Of a stretch of DNA of 64,000 bases, positions 35,516 through 44,394 are shown piece by piece. The stretch is from Simiduia curdlanivorans. GTDB lineage: Bacteria; Pseudomonadota; Gammaproteobacteria; Pseudomonadales; Cellvibrionaceae. Each line of letters starts with the position of its first letter. Positions within the stretch are counted from its first letter, which is position 1. The notes under the pieces were generated by a model that was given only the letters and a program-made list of their open reading frames with translations, did not search any database and was not told the origin of the DNA. A program made the position numbers and the translations under genes. Location of the stretch: contig NZ_JAUFQG010000004.1 in assembly GCF_030409605.1 (NCBI RefSeq), positions 2,901,001 to 2,965,000 on the forward strand, written 5' to 3'.

Positions 35516-36142
35516 ATGTTGGATCAATGGCAACCCTCGGCTTGTTTAATCGCGCTGCGCGCTAGTGCTGATCATCAGGGCTATGAGGTTTTATTAGCTA
35601 AGCGCGCCGAAGGTTTGAGCTTGGCGCCAGGCCATCACGTATTTCCCGGCGGTGCTCTGGAGCCGGCCGATGGCGACGCTCAGGCGTCTGACCACAGTAC
35701 CTTTAAACGCGCCGCCCTGCGCGAATTTAACGAAGAGGTGTGCCACAGAAGTCCGTTATCGGTCGCACTGGACGAGCTTCAATTCCTCGGTGAGTGGCGA
35801 GCACCGACGTTTCTCAAAAAGCGTTACCTGACCCGTTTTTATGTCGCCGCCTTAGAGCCTAAAGCCATTCAATGCGACGGTCGTGAAATCGTTTCGGCGC
35901 AATGGTATAAGCCCAATCAAGCGGTGAACCTGCATGCGCAGGGTAGGCTAAGGCTGATGTTTCCAACGCTGGCGATACTCGATTGGCTAACAATGTTTAG
36001 CGACCTAAAAGCGGTACAAGCGAAGCTTGGCGTAAGGGCTTTGAAGACAGTGTGCCCAGTATTGAAGGCCGAGGCGGGCAGGCGGTATTTAACGATTGGA
36101 GCGGCGAGTGGCTATAGGATTGAGCGTTGGCGGGTTGATTAG
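35516..36142 (+). CDS. NUDIX hydrolase (NUDT7/NUDT19-like, with insert in the Nudix box)
   Basis: The 208 residues start with a beta strand followed by LLAKRAEGLSLAPGHHVFPGG. The Nudix box is split by a ~9-residue insertion: GGALEPADGD ... then ALREFNEEV. This layout is typical of the NUDT19-like and CoA-diphosphatase branch. The substrate could be a CoA derivative, but this is not certain. The gene is divergent from the AddB-like gene and convergent with the next one. Confidence 0.85.
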   Translation: MLDQWQPSACLIALRASADHQGYEVLLAKRAEGLSLAPGHHVFPGGALEPADGDAQASDHSTFKRAALREFNEEVCHRSPLSVALDELQFLGEWRAPTFLKKRYLTRFYVAALEPKAIQCDGREIVSAQWYKPNQAVNLHAQGRLRLMFPTLAILDWLTMFSDLKAVQAKLGVRALKTVCPVLKAEAGRRYLTIGAASGYRIERWRVD

Positions 36143-36173
36143 GGTGTCATAAAGACAAAAGACGTTGGATAAA

Positions 36174-36203
36174 AGCGCAAGCGGCAAGACGCTCGCTTGC
36201 GCT
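36174..36203. terminator. Convergent-gene terminator hairpin
   Basis: A perfect 10-bp inverted repeat AGCGCAAGCG / CGCTTGCGCT with a 10-base loop, 7 bases past the stop of the small periplasmic gene and 30 bases after the NUDIX gene. On the minus strand TTTT follows the stem. Confidence 0.7.
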
Positions 36204-36209
36204 AACCGA

Positions 36210-36500
36210 TTAACCGGCCATGCGGGCTTTATAGTCCCTCACGGCTTGGTTGAATTTTTCTGCCACGGCTTTCATCTCGTCCACCGTCGAGTTGTGCTGA
36301 GCGGTGCTGATATTGCACTTTAAATACTTCTCGGCCTGGTCGACGTAGGCTTGGACGTCATTTTTGGCTTTAATCATTTGCGGGGTCACAGCCGTGGCTG
36401 GGTCTGGAATTTCAGGCGCTGTTGGCCGAGAGCAAGAAAGTGCGGCCTGTGCAAAAATTAAGCTGCCAGTAAGGCTAAGTGCGATAAATAGGTTTTTCAT
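36210..36500 (-). CDS. Small exported protein of unknown function
   Basis: The 96 residues start with a signal peptide (MKNLFIALSLTGSLIFAQA, cleavage after about residue 19). The mature part has two cysteines (one just after the cleavage site, one near residue 61) that could form a disulfide, and a helical C-terminus (NQAVRDYKARMAG). The ALSC sequence is not a proper lipobox. Not recognised; periplasmic location inferred. Confidence 0.7.
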   Translation of the reverse strand: MKNLFIALSLTGSLIFAQAALSCSRPTAPEIPDPATAVTPQMIKAKNDVQAYVDQAEKYLKCNISTAQHNSTVDEMKAVAEKFNQAVRDYKARMAG

Positions 36501-36626
36501 TGTGCATTCCTAATGATGGTCTCAACTCGCGCTTGGGTGGTTAATCCAAACGGCGCTGACTCTAAATTTAGCACAGGTGGACGTTTCTGCTTAAAACTAT
36601 GAGTTATAAATGTTCTAAGTTCTATT

Positions 36627-37061
36627 TCAGTTAATCAGGTCGCTAATCGCCTCGATATATTTGCTGGTTTCTTGATCAAATAAACTAGCGCCGCCGTGGC
36701 TGTAAGCCTTGTGCAAGATGGCTCTCGCTTTAGCGACCTCACCTTGATCGAACAGTATTTGGCCCTTCCTAAACAGGACAAAATTGTTCTGTTCCGCCTT
36801 GGGGCAAAATAGGGCAGAGTTAGCCGCCTCTAAGGCTTGGGGTAGGCGGGCTAACCTGAAATAGGCGTCGCACAGGGCAGTGAGTATCCAGCCAGCTTCG
36901 GCAAATTGAGTTTGCGGCTTGGGAACTAACACCCAAGCTTGATAGAATGTGCGAAGTGCTAATTCGTAATCCTTGGCGTCGTAGTGAATGTAACCCTTTG
37001 CGCACAAGTCGGTAATTTTTTTACTGAGTGAGGGGGGCAGGCTTTGTGTGCTTGGGGTCAT
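36627..37061 (-). CDS. Tetratricopeptide-repeat protein
   Basis: The 144 residues contain at least three TPR-like helix pairs: GYIHYDAKDYELALRTFYQA near 25-45, AGWILTALCDAYFRLARLPQALEAANSAL near 55-85 and FRKGQILFDQGEVAKARAILHKAY near 98-122. TPR proteins act as protein-binding scaffolds; the partner is unknown. No signal peptide, so cytoplasmic. It is divergent from rmuC. Confidence 0.8.
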   Translation of the reverse strand: MTPSTQSLPPSLSKKITDLCAKGYIHYDAKDYELALRTFYQAWVLVPKPQTQFAEAGWILTALCDAYFRLARLPQALEAANSALFCPKAEQNNFVLFRKGQILFDQGEVAKARAILHKAYSHGGASLFDQETSKYIEAISDLIN

Positions 37062-37182
37062 AGTGTCAGGCCAAAGAGTGACAAGGTGTGATCGAGTCAG
37101 TTTTCAAAAGTAAGGCATCATAACAAACGCTTCAAGACGGCTCTAGAGAGCATTTTTAATGGGAAAATAATGGAGTTCGGTA

Positions 37183-38739
37183 TTGATCATAAATGCAGCA
37201 CATAGTCTCGGTTTTGCCCTTGGTTTCTTGCTCAGTGCACTCCTACTACTTCCCTTGGTTTGGTGGCTTTTGGCGCGTCGGCAGCTGCGCGAAAGAGAAC
37301 AGCAGCAAAACCTTATGCAACAACTGGATGCCGAACATTCTCTTAAGGCGCATAGCTTGCAGTCTGATTTGAATTTTGCCAACCGAGAGCTGGCGCGTTT
37401 AGCGCAAGAAAAAGAGGCGCTTGAGGCAAAGTTTAATCAAGCCAGATCCGAATTGAATAGTTTGCAGCAACAGCATGCGGTAGCGACTCAGAAACTCGAA
37501 GCGTTTGAAGATGTTAAAAAGCAGGCCATTGATTATCAGCAGCTTGCGCATCAAGCCAAGGAAGAGAACGCCCGCTTAAGCACTCAACTCGAGCAGCAAC
37601 AGCAGCGGATGGCCGAGCAGCTGGCGCTGTTAGCCGACGCTAAACAATCCATGATGAAAGAGTTCGAAAATACGGCCAATCGCATTTTCGACGACAAGCA
37701 GCAACGTTTTAGCTTACAGAGTAAGGAATCCTTAGAGTTAACTCTGTCGCCTCTGCGGCAACAATTAGGTGATTTTAGAAAGCGTGTGGATGATGTGTAC
37801 GGGCAGGAAACGGCGGACAGAAATCGCCTCGTTGGCCAGATCACAGAACTGCAAAAGCAAACCCAGAAAATTAGTCAAGATGCTATAAATTTGACTAATG
37901 CGCTCAAGGGCGACAGCAAAATTCAGGGCAATTGGGGCGAGGTTGTTCTTGAACGTTTGCTCGAAGAGTCAGGCTTACAAAAGGGACGCGAATACGAAAC
38001 TCAAGTGAGCCTCAAAACGGATTCAGGCTCTCGTAGAAACCCCGATGTTATTGTTCGGCTGCCGGAAAATAAAGATATTATCATCGATGCGAAAGTCAGC
38101 CTGGTAGACTATGAGCGCTTTTGCAGTGCCGACAACGAGATCCACCGCGCTCAATATCTACGCGCCCATATTCAATCCTTGCGCAACCATATTAATGGCC
38201 TCAGTTTTAAAGATTATGAAAACCTCAAAGGCGTTAGAACGCTGGATTTCGTTTTCATATTTGTGCCCATCGAAGCCGCCTTTATGTTGGCCCTACAAGA
38301 GGATGCAGCGCTGTTTAAGGACGCCTACGACAAGCATATTATTCTGGTCAGCCCAACCACGTTATTGGCAACCTTGCGTACCGTGGAAAACATTTGGCGC
38401 TACGAGAAGCAAAACAAAAATGCTGAAAAAATAGCGGCGCAAGCAGGTGCTTTATACGACCAGTTCGTGCGTATGCTGGAGTCTTTTGATGATATCGGCA
38501 AGGCGTTAGGGCGCACTCAGGAAGCTTATGACCTGGCTAGAAACCGATTGAAAGCCGGTAAGGGTAACCTCATTAAGCGGGCGGAAGACATCCGCAAGCT
38601 AGGCGCTAAAACCAAGAAACAGTTGAAAGGTGATTTAGTGAATGCCGCTTTGGATAATGCTGATCAGGTATTAATCGGTGAGGCAGAAGATGACCTAGAG
38701 GGCGAGTATGTGGCGGACGCCGATACCGCCGAGCTGTAA
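37183..38739 (+). CDS. rmuC: DNA recombination protein RmuC
   Basis: An inner-membrane-anchored coiled-coil protein with a PD-(D/E)XK-like core, which limits recombination at inverted repeats. It has 518 residues. The start is TTG 37183, with GGAG about ten bases upstream; an ATG at 37170 in another frame hits a stop at once. An N-terminal membrane span (residues 8-27) is followed by a long coiled coil (about 35-165), then the RmuC core: GNWGEVVLERLLEESGL near 247, PDVIVRLPENKDIIIDAKVSL near 287 and the closing TTLLATLRTVENIW near 385. DUF2489 follows after 28 bases. Confidence 0.93.
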   Translation: MIINAAHSLGFALGFLLSALLLLPLVWWLLARRQLREREQQQNLMQQLDAEHSLKAHSLQSDLNFANRELARLAQEKEALEAKFNQARSELNSLQQQHAVATQKLEAFEDVKKQAIDYQQLAHQAKEENARLSTQLEQQQQRMAEQLALLADAKQSMMKEFENTANRIFDDKQQRFSLQSKESLELTLSPLRQQLGDFRKRVDDVYGQETADRNRLVGQITELQKQTQKISQDAINLTNALKGDSKIQGNWGEVVLERLLEESGLQKGREYETQVSLKTDSGSRRNPDVIVRLPENKDIIIDAKVSLVDYERFCSADNEIHRAQYLRAHIQSLRNHINGLSFKDYENLKGVRTLDFVFIFVPIEAAFMLALQEDAALFKDAYDKHIILVSPTTLLATLRTVENIWRYEKQNKNAEKIAAQAGALYDQFVRMLESFDDIGKALGRTQEAYDLARNRLKAGKGNLIKRAEDIRKLGAKTKKQLKGDLVNAALDNADQVLIGEAEDDLEGEYVADADTAEL

Positions 38740-38767
38740 ATAAAAAATGTGAAATAGGTATGTAGAC

Positions 38768-39235
38768 ATGATGGTTTTGTTGGTAGTGGCCGTTGTTATT
38801 GTTTTGGGCTTGGCAGCTTATGCCGCTTATCTCTTGTTGCAAGTAAAAAAGCAGCAGCGTGAGCAAGGCGAGAAATTGGCAGAGTTGGATGCCTTTGTGC
38901 TCGATCAGAAAGAAAAGCGCGTGGCCAGTATTCGGATACTGGCGCAGGGCGTATTGGATGATCAGCTCAGCCATACCGAGGCCGCGGTTAGAATTACCGC
39001 GCTGCTCGATGTGCTAGGTCAGGGTGCGCCGGCGCGGCAAGAGCACGCGGCACTGTATAAGTTGACCGATGAGACGCTACATATTCCGCGCATGGCTGAC
39101 TGGCAGGCCCTGTCTAAGGCGGATCAAAAGCGGCTAGAAAAAGACCGCCTCAATTCAGAAGCCAAGTACAAAGATTTTGTGCTGGCGTCTGCAAAAACCT
39201 TGGTTAGCTATCAGATTAACGGCGACGTAAAATAA
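38768..39235 (+). CDS. DUF2489 membrane-anchored protein
   Basis: The 155 residues have one N-terminal membrane span (residues 3-23) and a helical cytoplasmic part matching DUF2489 (DEKRVASIRILAQGVLDDQLSHTEAAVRI-type segment and LYKLTDETLHIPRMADW). Function unknown. It follows rmuC in the same direction and overlaps the 3' end of trmA on the other strand by 20 bp; the same pairing with trmA is seen in Pseudomonas. Confidence 0.82.
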   Translation: MMVLLVVAVVIVLGLAAYAAYLLLQVKKQQREQGEKLAELDAFVLDQKEKRVASIRILAQGVLDDQLSHTEAAVRITALLDVLGQGAPARQEHAALYKLTDETLHIPRMADWQALSKADQKRLEKDRLNSEAKYKDFVLASAKTLVSYQINGDVK

Positions 39236-40304
39236 CACCACACTCCAGGTGGTGGGTGTAGGGGAATTGGTCAAACACCGCAAAGTGCTCAATCAGGTGC
39301 GTGGCCGATAGTTTGGTTAAATTGTCAAATAGCGTATCGGGGTTGCAGGATACGTAAATGATATTATCGAAGCGTTGGCTTAAGCTTAGTGTGTCGTCAT
39401 CCAGCCCGGCTCTCGGTGGGTCGACAAAAATGCTGGAAAACTGATAACTACTTAGATCGATATGGCTTAAGCGCCTGAAAGGCCTGACGTGGTCCATAGC
39501 TTGGGTGAACTCTTCGCTCGACATGCGGGCGATTTCCACATTCTCAATTCCATTTTGGGCAAAGTTGAATTTTGCCGCCTCGACTGAGGTCTTGGAAATT
39601 TCCGTGGCCAGCACTTTGCTAAAATGACGGGATAGGGGCACGGTGAAATTGCCATTGCCGCAATAGAGCTCGAGCAGGTCGCCTTTGGCATTGTGGGTAT
39701 GCTTGTTGGCCCAGCTCAACATTTTTTCACACACGTGGGCATTGGGCTGGGTAAAGCTGCCTTCCACTTGTTTGTAGATCAGCTCTGAACCGTCTACTTG
39801 TAACTTTTCGATAACAAAATCTCGATCAAGTAGCAGCTTTTGCTTGCGCGAGCGGCCAATAATGTCGACCTTTAACTGGGCTTTTAATTGCTGGGCTAGC
39901 CCTTGCCACTCGTCGTCTAGTGGACGGTGGTAAATCAAGGTGATTAGCGCTTCGCCACTTTTGGTGGTCAGAAACTCAACCTGAAATAAACGCTTGCGCA
40001 GAGTTTCGTTGCTATTGACGGCGTCAAGTAATGCCGGCATCAATTGGTTAATGCGTTCAGAACCCACCAGAAAGTCGCTAATTACATAGGGCTTTTTGTA
40101 TTCCCCTGGCTCGTACATGGCGTAGTTTGCTCGCCCATTTTCCTGCCAAATTTTGAATTCTGCACGTTGGCGATAGTGGCTGGAAGGCGAGGTATACACG
40201 TCTATCTCCGGCAAGCATAGCGTGGCGAATTGTCGTTTTAGTAGGGCGAGCTTGTGATCGAGTTGTTGCTCGTAAGACTCTGGAGCAACTTGGTGTATAG
40301 CCAT
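39216..40304 (-). CDS. trmA: tRNA (uracil-5-)-methyltransferase TrmA
   Basis: Makes ribothymidine at position 54 of tRNA using SAM. The 362 residues fit (366 in E. coli). The SAM-binding region LLELYCGNGNFTVPLS is near 205-220, the motif FVDPPRAGLD near 295-304, and the catalytic nucleophile is Cys320 in VSCNPDT. The general-base Glu lies in the C-terminal HHLECGV motif. Monocistronic, with the 3' end overlapping the convergent DUF2489 gene. Confidence 0.95.
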   Translation of the reverse strand: MAIHQVAPESYEQQLDHKLALLKRQFATLCLPEIDVYTSPSSHYRQRAEFKIWQENGRANYAMYEPGEYKKPYVISDFLVGSERINQLMPALLDAVNSNETLRKRLFQVEFLTTKSGEALITLIYHRPLDDEWQGLAQQLKAQLKVDIIGRSRKQKLLLDRDFVIEKLQVDGSELIYKQVEGSFTQPNAHVCEKMLSWANKHTHNAKGDLLELYCGNGNFTVPLSRHFSKVLATEISKTSVEAAKFNFAQNGIENVEIARMSSEEFTQAMDHVRPFRRLSHIDLSSYQFSSIFVDPPRAGLDDDTLSLSQRFDNIIYVSCNPDTLFDNLTKLSATHLIEHFAVFDQFPYTHHLECGVILRRR

Positions 40305-40478
40305 GGACGTCTAAACCTTGGGTAAAAGGCGAATTATATCCCACATTGGCTGATCTATTAATGCTTATCCTCCGCTTTGGCGATACCTACCCATGGTCGC
40401 AAACGCATCCGCTGGAGCTGCTATAACGGGTTTCGGGGTGGCTTAGTAAAGGCCGGCTTTCACTAAAGCGACCTTCCC
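40305..40478. other. Gap upstream of trmA
   Basis: The 174-bp part between trmA and the decayed ORF should hold the trmA promoter. It contains a segment at 40388-40423 that resembles the sequence just before the cyanophycinase start (see findings). Nothing else was identified. Confidence 0.35.
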
Positions 40479-40718
40479 TTACAGAATAGGGCCTTGGTAA
40501 GCCTGCTCAGCTTGCCAGTGAAACGCGAAGCGCTCCACTATCGGCGCATTAGTGCAGAAATCGCGCAATACGGCAATTTCCGGCATTGACTGCAGGTGGG
40601 TACTCGCTGCGAACAACAATAATGAGAAACGCGGGTTACTATAGGTTGTAGTCTGTTCGGCGATAATGCGGGCTAAGTGTCCGTGCAGGTTGCAAATCAG
40701 TTGCCGATCCTCCTGAGT
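40479..40718 (-). pseudogene. Start-less protein remnant, 79 codons
   Basis: Reading the minus strand from 40718 to the TAA at 40479-40481 gives 79 codons of normal protein composition, for example LARIIAEQTTTYSNPRFSLL and PEIAVLRDFCTNAPIVERF. The frame is closed upstream by TAA at 40719-40721 and has no ATG, GTG or TTG near its beginning. It looks like the C-terminal end of a helical protein whose 5' part was removed when the cyanophycinase gene came to lie beside it. The family is not recognised. A functional gene using CTG after the AGGAGG at 40711-40716 is a remote alternative. Confidence 0.5.
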
Positions 40719-40753
40719 TTACCCACGGTCACAATTTTCTGTGGAGCTTTTCT

Positions 40754-41758
40754 ATGAGCACAATTCGATCAAATATTGTATCAATAGCGATATTATGTCT
40801 GTGTAGCGTTTATGCGCAGGCATACCAAACAGCCATCACTGGCAACGCCAGCAATGTCAATAAAAGTGTCAATCGCGGCACTTGCCTTATGGGCGGCGGC
40901 ACCGATGTAGATGCTGCCTTTTCTTGGATGATAACGAATGCGGGCGGTGGCGATGTTGTGGTATTGCGCACCTCGGGCAGTACGACTAGCTACAACGATT
41001 ATATTTATGGCTTAGGCGGCGTTGACTCTGTGCGCACCATATTAATTGAGTCAAAAGCCGATGCGAACAACACCACTATTGAAAACTGGATCAAAGAAGC
41101 CGAGATGGTGTTTATTACCGGTGGTGATCAATGGAGTTACTACTCGCTATGGGATGGCACCAAGCTTGAATCGGCGGTGAACTACGTGATGAACACCAAA
41201 AAAGCGCCCGTTGGCGGTACGTCTGCGGGTATGCATGTTCTTGGCGGTATTGATTACACGGCGCAAAATACTGGCGCTATTTCTAGCGAGGCGCTGGCCA
41301 ATCCATATGACAGCAGCGTAACGTTAAAGCGTAATAGCTTCTGGGAACCTCAATACATGACCAACACTGTGACTGACACGCATTTTAGTCAACGCGACCG
41401 GGAAGGTCGGTTTCTTACCTTTATGGCGCGAGCCACTAAAGATTGGGGCATAAGTTACAGCAATGTGAAGGGTATTGCAGTGGATGAAGCGACGGCGGCC
41501 TGCGTAGACTCCGCCGGAAAAGCAAAGGTGTTCGGTAACAATTATGCGTTTTTTGCCCGTGGCTACAACGGCAATCCAGAAGTTGTTAGCAGCGGCCAAG
41601 CGTTGGATTGGTACCGCAACAAGTTGGCGGTGAAGGTCTATGTTGTACGTGGAAACGGCAGTGGTAGTGGTTACTTTAATATTAACAATTGGAGCAGTGC
41701 TTCAGGTGGTAGCTATGAGTATTGGTACGTCGATCATGGCACCTATAAAATCTACTAA
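40754..41758 (+). CDS. Secreted cyanophycinase-like peptidase (family S51)
   Basis: Cyanophycinases hydrolyse the Asp-Arg storage polymer cyanophycin to beta-Asp-Arg dipeptides. The 334 residues start with a signal peptide (cleavage after residue 23, ...SVYAQA). The nucleophile elbow GGTSAGM places the catalytic Ser at 157. The upstream FITGGDQWSYY segment and the downstream DTHFSQRDREGRF block, which supplies the catalytic His, are family features. The export signal suggests an extracellular CphE-like role in scavenging. No cyanophycin synthetase gene is near. The C-terminal extension is rich in Gly, Ser, Tyr. Confidence 0.85.
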   Translation: MSTIRSNIVSIAILCLCSVYAQAYQTAITGNASNVNKSVNRGTCLMGGGTDVDAAFSWMITNAGGGDVVVLRTSGSTTSYNDYIYGLGGVDSVRTILIESKADANNTTIENWIKEAEMVFITGGDQWSYYSLWDGTKLESAVNYVMNTKKAPVGGTSAGMHVLGGIDYTAQNTGAISSEALANPYDSSVTLKRNSFWEPQYMTNTVTDTHFSQRDREGRFLTFMARATKDWGISYSNVKGIAVDEATAACVDSAGKAKVFGNNYAFFARGYNGNPEVVSSGQALDWYRNKLAVKVYVVRGNGSGSGYFNINNWSSASGGSYEYWYVDHGTYKIY

Positions 41759-41904
41759 TCTTTAATAGTTTGATTGCGAGCTTGGGGTCGCAACCACTTG
41801 TTACTCATCCCCAAGTACTGAGCGGCGCGAATATCTTCAGCATCATTGTAATCAATGATGCTTCCGTGTATTTATTGTCCCACAACTGTTAGGTGGGGCT
41901 GGTT

Positions 41905-42312
41905 ATGATTGCTAAGGTTGTCATTGAAACGAGTGGTCAAGGGTTGATGGCTATTACTCGCGAGATAAACCAACTTGTTGCCGATAATTGTTCCGGTGAT
42001 GGTTTGTGCACGCTCTTTATTCGCCATACGTCTGCGAGTTTATTGGTGCAGGAAAATTACGATATAAGTGCTCAGCGCGATTTGGAAGCTTGGTTAAACC
42101 GTTTGGTGCCCGAGGGCGATGCCCTATACAGCCATACCCTCGAAGGGGCGGATGACATGCCTGCACACATTAATGCCATGTTAACCGCCGTGAGTATCGG
42201 TATTCCCATCATTGATGGTCAGCTGGCTCTGGGCGTTTGGCAAGGCGTGTATTTATGGGAACATCGCCACGGCCGGCAGCGCCGAGAAATCATTGTGCAC
42301 TTCTCGTCATAG
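41905..42312 (+). CDS. yjbQ: YjbQ / UPF0047 family protein
   Basis: Members have weak thiamine-phosphate synthase activity in vitro; the physiological role is unclear. The start ATG 41905 (AGGTGGGG upstream at 41891-41898) gives 135 residues; a GTG at 41893 is an in-frame alternative. Key motifs are CTLFIRHTSASLLVQEN near 35-52, EGADDMPAHINAML near 80-93 and LGVWQGVYLWEHRHGRQRREI at the end, with the conserved His residues. It is monocistronic. Confidence 0.9.
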   Translation: MIAKVVIETSGQGLMAITREINQLVADNCSGDGLCTLFIRHTSASLLVQENYDISAQRDLEAWLNRLVPEGDALYSHTLEGADDMPAHINAMLTAVSIGIPIIDGQLALGVWQGVYLWEHRHGRQRREIIVHFSS

Positions 42313-42528
42313 CTTTTATTAAGCGAGTCATGTAGGCGTGGCTAAATCTAGTTAGCCGATTTGATATGCCGGTAGCCGCGCGTTTTTTAGGAACTGTAGA
42401 ATTTAGTGGCCCCTTGTCGTCATCCTTGCCTCAGTTGGTTCTCAGCTGATTCGACGTTAGACTGTGTCCAGCGCCATACTTTTGGTGAGTTTTGGCGAGT
42501 CTTTGTGAGTTTAAGGAGGGTAAACGTT

Positions 42529-42762
42529 ATGCAATTACCGCAACATTCTATCACCGCATTATTTGATCAACTTGGTTTGGAAAGCTCAGATAAGGCGATT
42601 GAACAGTTCATTAAAACCACTGGACCTTTACCTGCAGATCAGCCCTTGTACCAAGCTGACTGTTGGAACGCTTCGCAGTCCGCTTTCTTGAAGAACATGA
42701 TAGATGAGGATGCCGATTGGGCCGAGGTGGTCGATCAGCTGAATGCCAGACTACATAAATAA
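42529..42762 (+). CDS. DUF2789 small protein
   Basis: The ATG at 42529 follows a strong ribosome binding site (AAGGAGGG at 42513-42520); the open frame upstream is not coding. The 77 residues match DUF2789: LPQHSITALFDQLGLESS at the N-terminus, then FIKTTGPLPADQPLYQADCW and DEDADWAEVVDQLNARL. Function unknown. Confidence 0.85.
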   Translation: MQLPQHSITALFDQLGLESSDKAIEQFIKTTGPLPADQPLYQADCWNASQSAFLKNMIDEDADWAEVVDQLNARLHK

Positions 42763-43307
42763 GAAAAGGGCGGGTTCATTTGGTGTACTGCATCCTGCTG
42801 TTGTTAACTGATACACGATGGACGCTGGGGGATTTGCACGCCGCTGTATCCCCAGGTTCCTTGCCTTTCCCGTCTAGGTTAGTCCAGCCTATTTGAGATA
42901 AGCGCTCCCTCGGCAGCAAATTTTGCCTTTTGACTGCCGAGTCACAAGCCTGCCTTGATAAACCTCCATTTGTATAGCTCAGTCGTTGTTTGCATGGCAA
43001 ACGAGTCTCCTGCCTGTAACAGTCATGGGCGAAGCGCTATTGATCGATATTGGTCAGTATTTCACGCGAAAGTTGCCAAAGTTGGCCAAATAACGATCAG
43101 AGCATCGATAGATTTACACATTTTTCGAGAAACACTGATGAAATTCGGAAATTAGCAGGTGATGAATGCGCAGGCGGATTAGTCTTGGCTATGTATCTTC
43201 TTTTCGTTAGTTAGGATCTTCCATGGCTCTAGGCATTCTTTTGCCCCTGCCAAGGCGTACAAAAAGCGCCGGTTAGGCTTAGGTATGCGCCCCTTGGAAT
43301 TCACAGA
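42763..43307. other. 545-bp gap upstream of the uronate operon
   Basis: No gene with believable composition is seen on either strand; the longest frames are low-quality. The region should contain the promoter and operators of the operon that starts at 43308. No symmetric operator could be identified with confidence. Confidence 0.4.
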
Positions 43308-44381
43308 GTGAGTACAAGCGTGATGTTCGAAAAAGTTGTTGAACTGGCCGACGCGTCGACCAAGCGTCTCGACCCCACGAAGCTAAAATGGCAGTGGGGC
43401 GAGGCCCTTTATACATACGCACTGTATTTACTCGATGAGGCGCTGGGTGAAGACAGATACCTGGATTTTTATCGGGCCTATATGGATGCTCATATTGCGC
43501 GCGGTTTTCGAGTGGACCAGTCCGACACTGCCGCCCCAGCGCTTACCGCCTACGCGCTTTATCTGAAAACCGGCGAGGTGCGCTATAGGGAAGTTGTAGA
43601 CCGGGTCGTCAACTATATGAAAACCACCCCGCGAATTCTGGATTATATGCCTAATCACCTAGGTAACTCCCCCGAAAGTTGGCTTTACCCGAAAAGTGTT
43701 TGGGTTGATTCGGTGATGATGTATGGGGTGTTTACTAGCTGGTATGGCCGCGCGTCAGGCGACCAAGAATTGTACGATTTTGCTCGCAAACAACCTAATT
43801 TGTTTGCTCAGTATTTACAGGACCCAACAGAAAAATTGTTCTACCACAGTTATTGGGTGAACAAGGGTTGTAGCTACCCGAAAAACAAACTCTTCTGGGG
43901 CCGCGGCAATGGTTGGGTGATTGCCGGTTTGCCCAAAGCCATTGAAAATTTTGCAGATAATAGTGACGAAAAAACGCGGGCTATAGCTATTGTTCAGGAA
44001 ACCTCGGCGGCGCTTTTACCCTACCAACGCAAAGACGGTTTTTTCGAGACAGTTTTCAATAAACCCGGTAAAACCTATATCGAAAGTAGCGCTACTGCGT
44101 TGATCGCCGGTGGCTGGTTGCAAGGGCTGCGCGAAGGTTACCTCGACGATCGTTTTCGCGAGCCTGCCCTGCGGGCTTTTAGGGCCGTTGTCGATTGTTT
44201 GGAATATAAAGACGGTTTGTTGAGCATGCCGCTAATCAGTGGCCCGACTATTCCTTTGCAGCTAATCCCTTATCTTGGTTACAAGCTGACACCGCGCCGC
44301 AACGACTGGGAATATGGCCTCGCTTCATTACTATTTGCCGGTATCAATTATAAGAAATTAATTGATTCGGAAGCGGCATAG
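43308..44381 (+). CDS. GH105 unsaturated glucuronyl/galacturonyl hydrolase (YteR-like)
   Basis: Hydrolyses unsaturated uronyl residues from oligosaccharides made by polysaccharide lyases, releasing the sugar that opens to 4-deoxy-5-ketouronate. The 357 residues form an (alpha/alpha)6 barrel. The general acid Asp is about residue 134 in VWVDSVMMYG, and the GRGNGW motif is near 202-207, both typical of GH105. There is no signal peptide, so the enzyme is cytoplasmic and acts on imported disaccharides. Start GTG 43308; ATG 43323 is possible. First gene of the operon with transporter, exported protein, kduI and kduD. Rhamnogalacturonan, ulvan-like or glucuronan substrates are all possible. Confidence 0.88.
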   Translation: MSTSVMFEKVVELADASTKRLDPTKLKWQWGEALYTYALYLLDEALGEDRYLDFYRAYMDAHIARGFRVDQSDTAAPALTAYALYLKTGEVRYREVVDRVVNYMKTTPRILDYMPNHLGNSPESWLYPKSVWVDSVMMYGVFTSWYGRASGDQELYDFARKQPNLFAQYLQDPTEKLFYHSYWVNKGCSYPKNKLFWGRGNGWVIAGLPKAIENFADNSDEKTRAIAIVQETSAALLPYQRKDGFFETVFNKPGKTYIESSATALIAGGWLQGLREGYLDDRFREPALRAFRAVVDCLEYKDGLLSMPLISGPTIPLQLIPYLGYKLTPRRNDWEYGLASLLFAGINYKKLIDSEAA

Positions 44382-44394
44382 CCTAGGAGTCACC

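Noticed and set aside
42776..43000. 74-codon frame on the minus strand upstream of the uronate operon
   Set aside because: No ribosome binding site, no plausible domain, unusual composition.
44362..44394. Upstream extension of the transporter gene into the GH105 gene
   Set aside because: ATG 44395 has a clear AGGAG and matches the normal N-terminus of GPH transporters.
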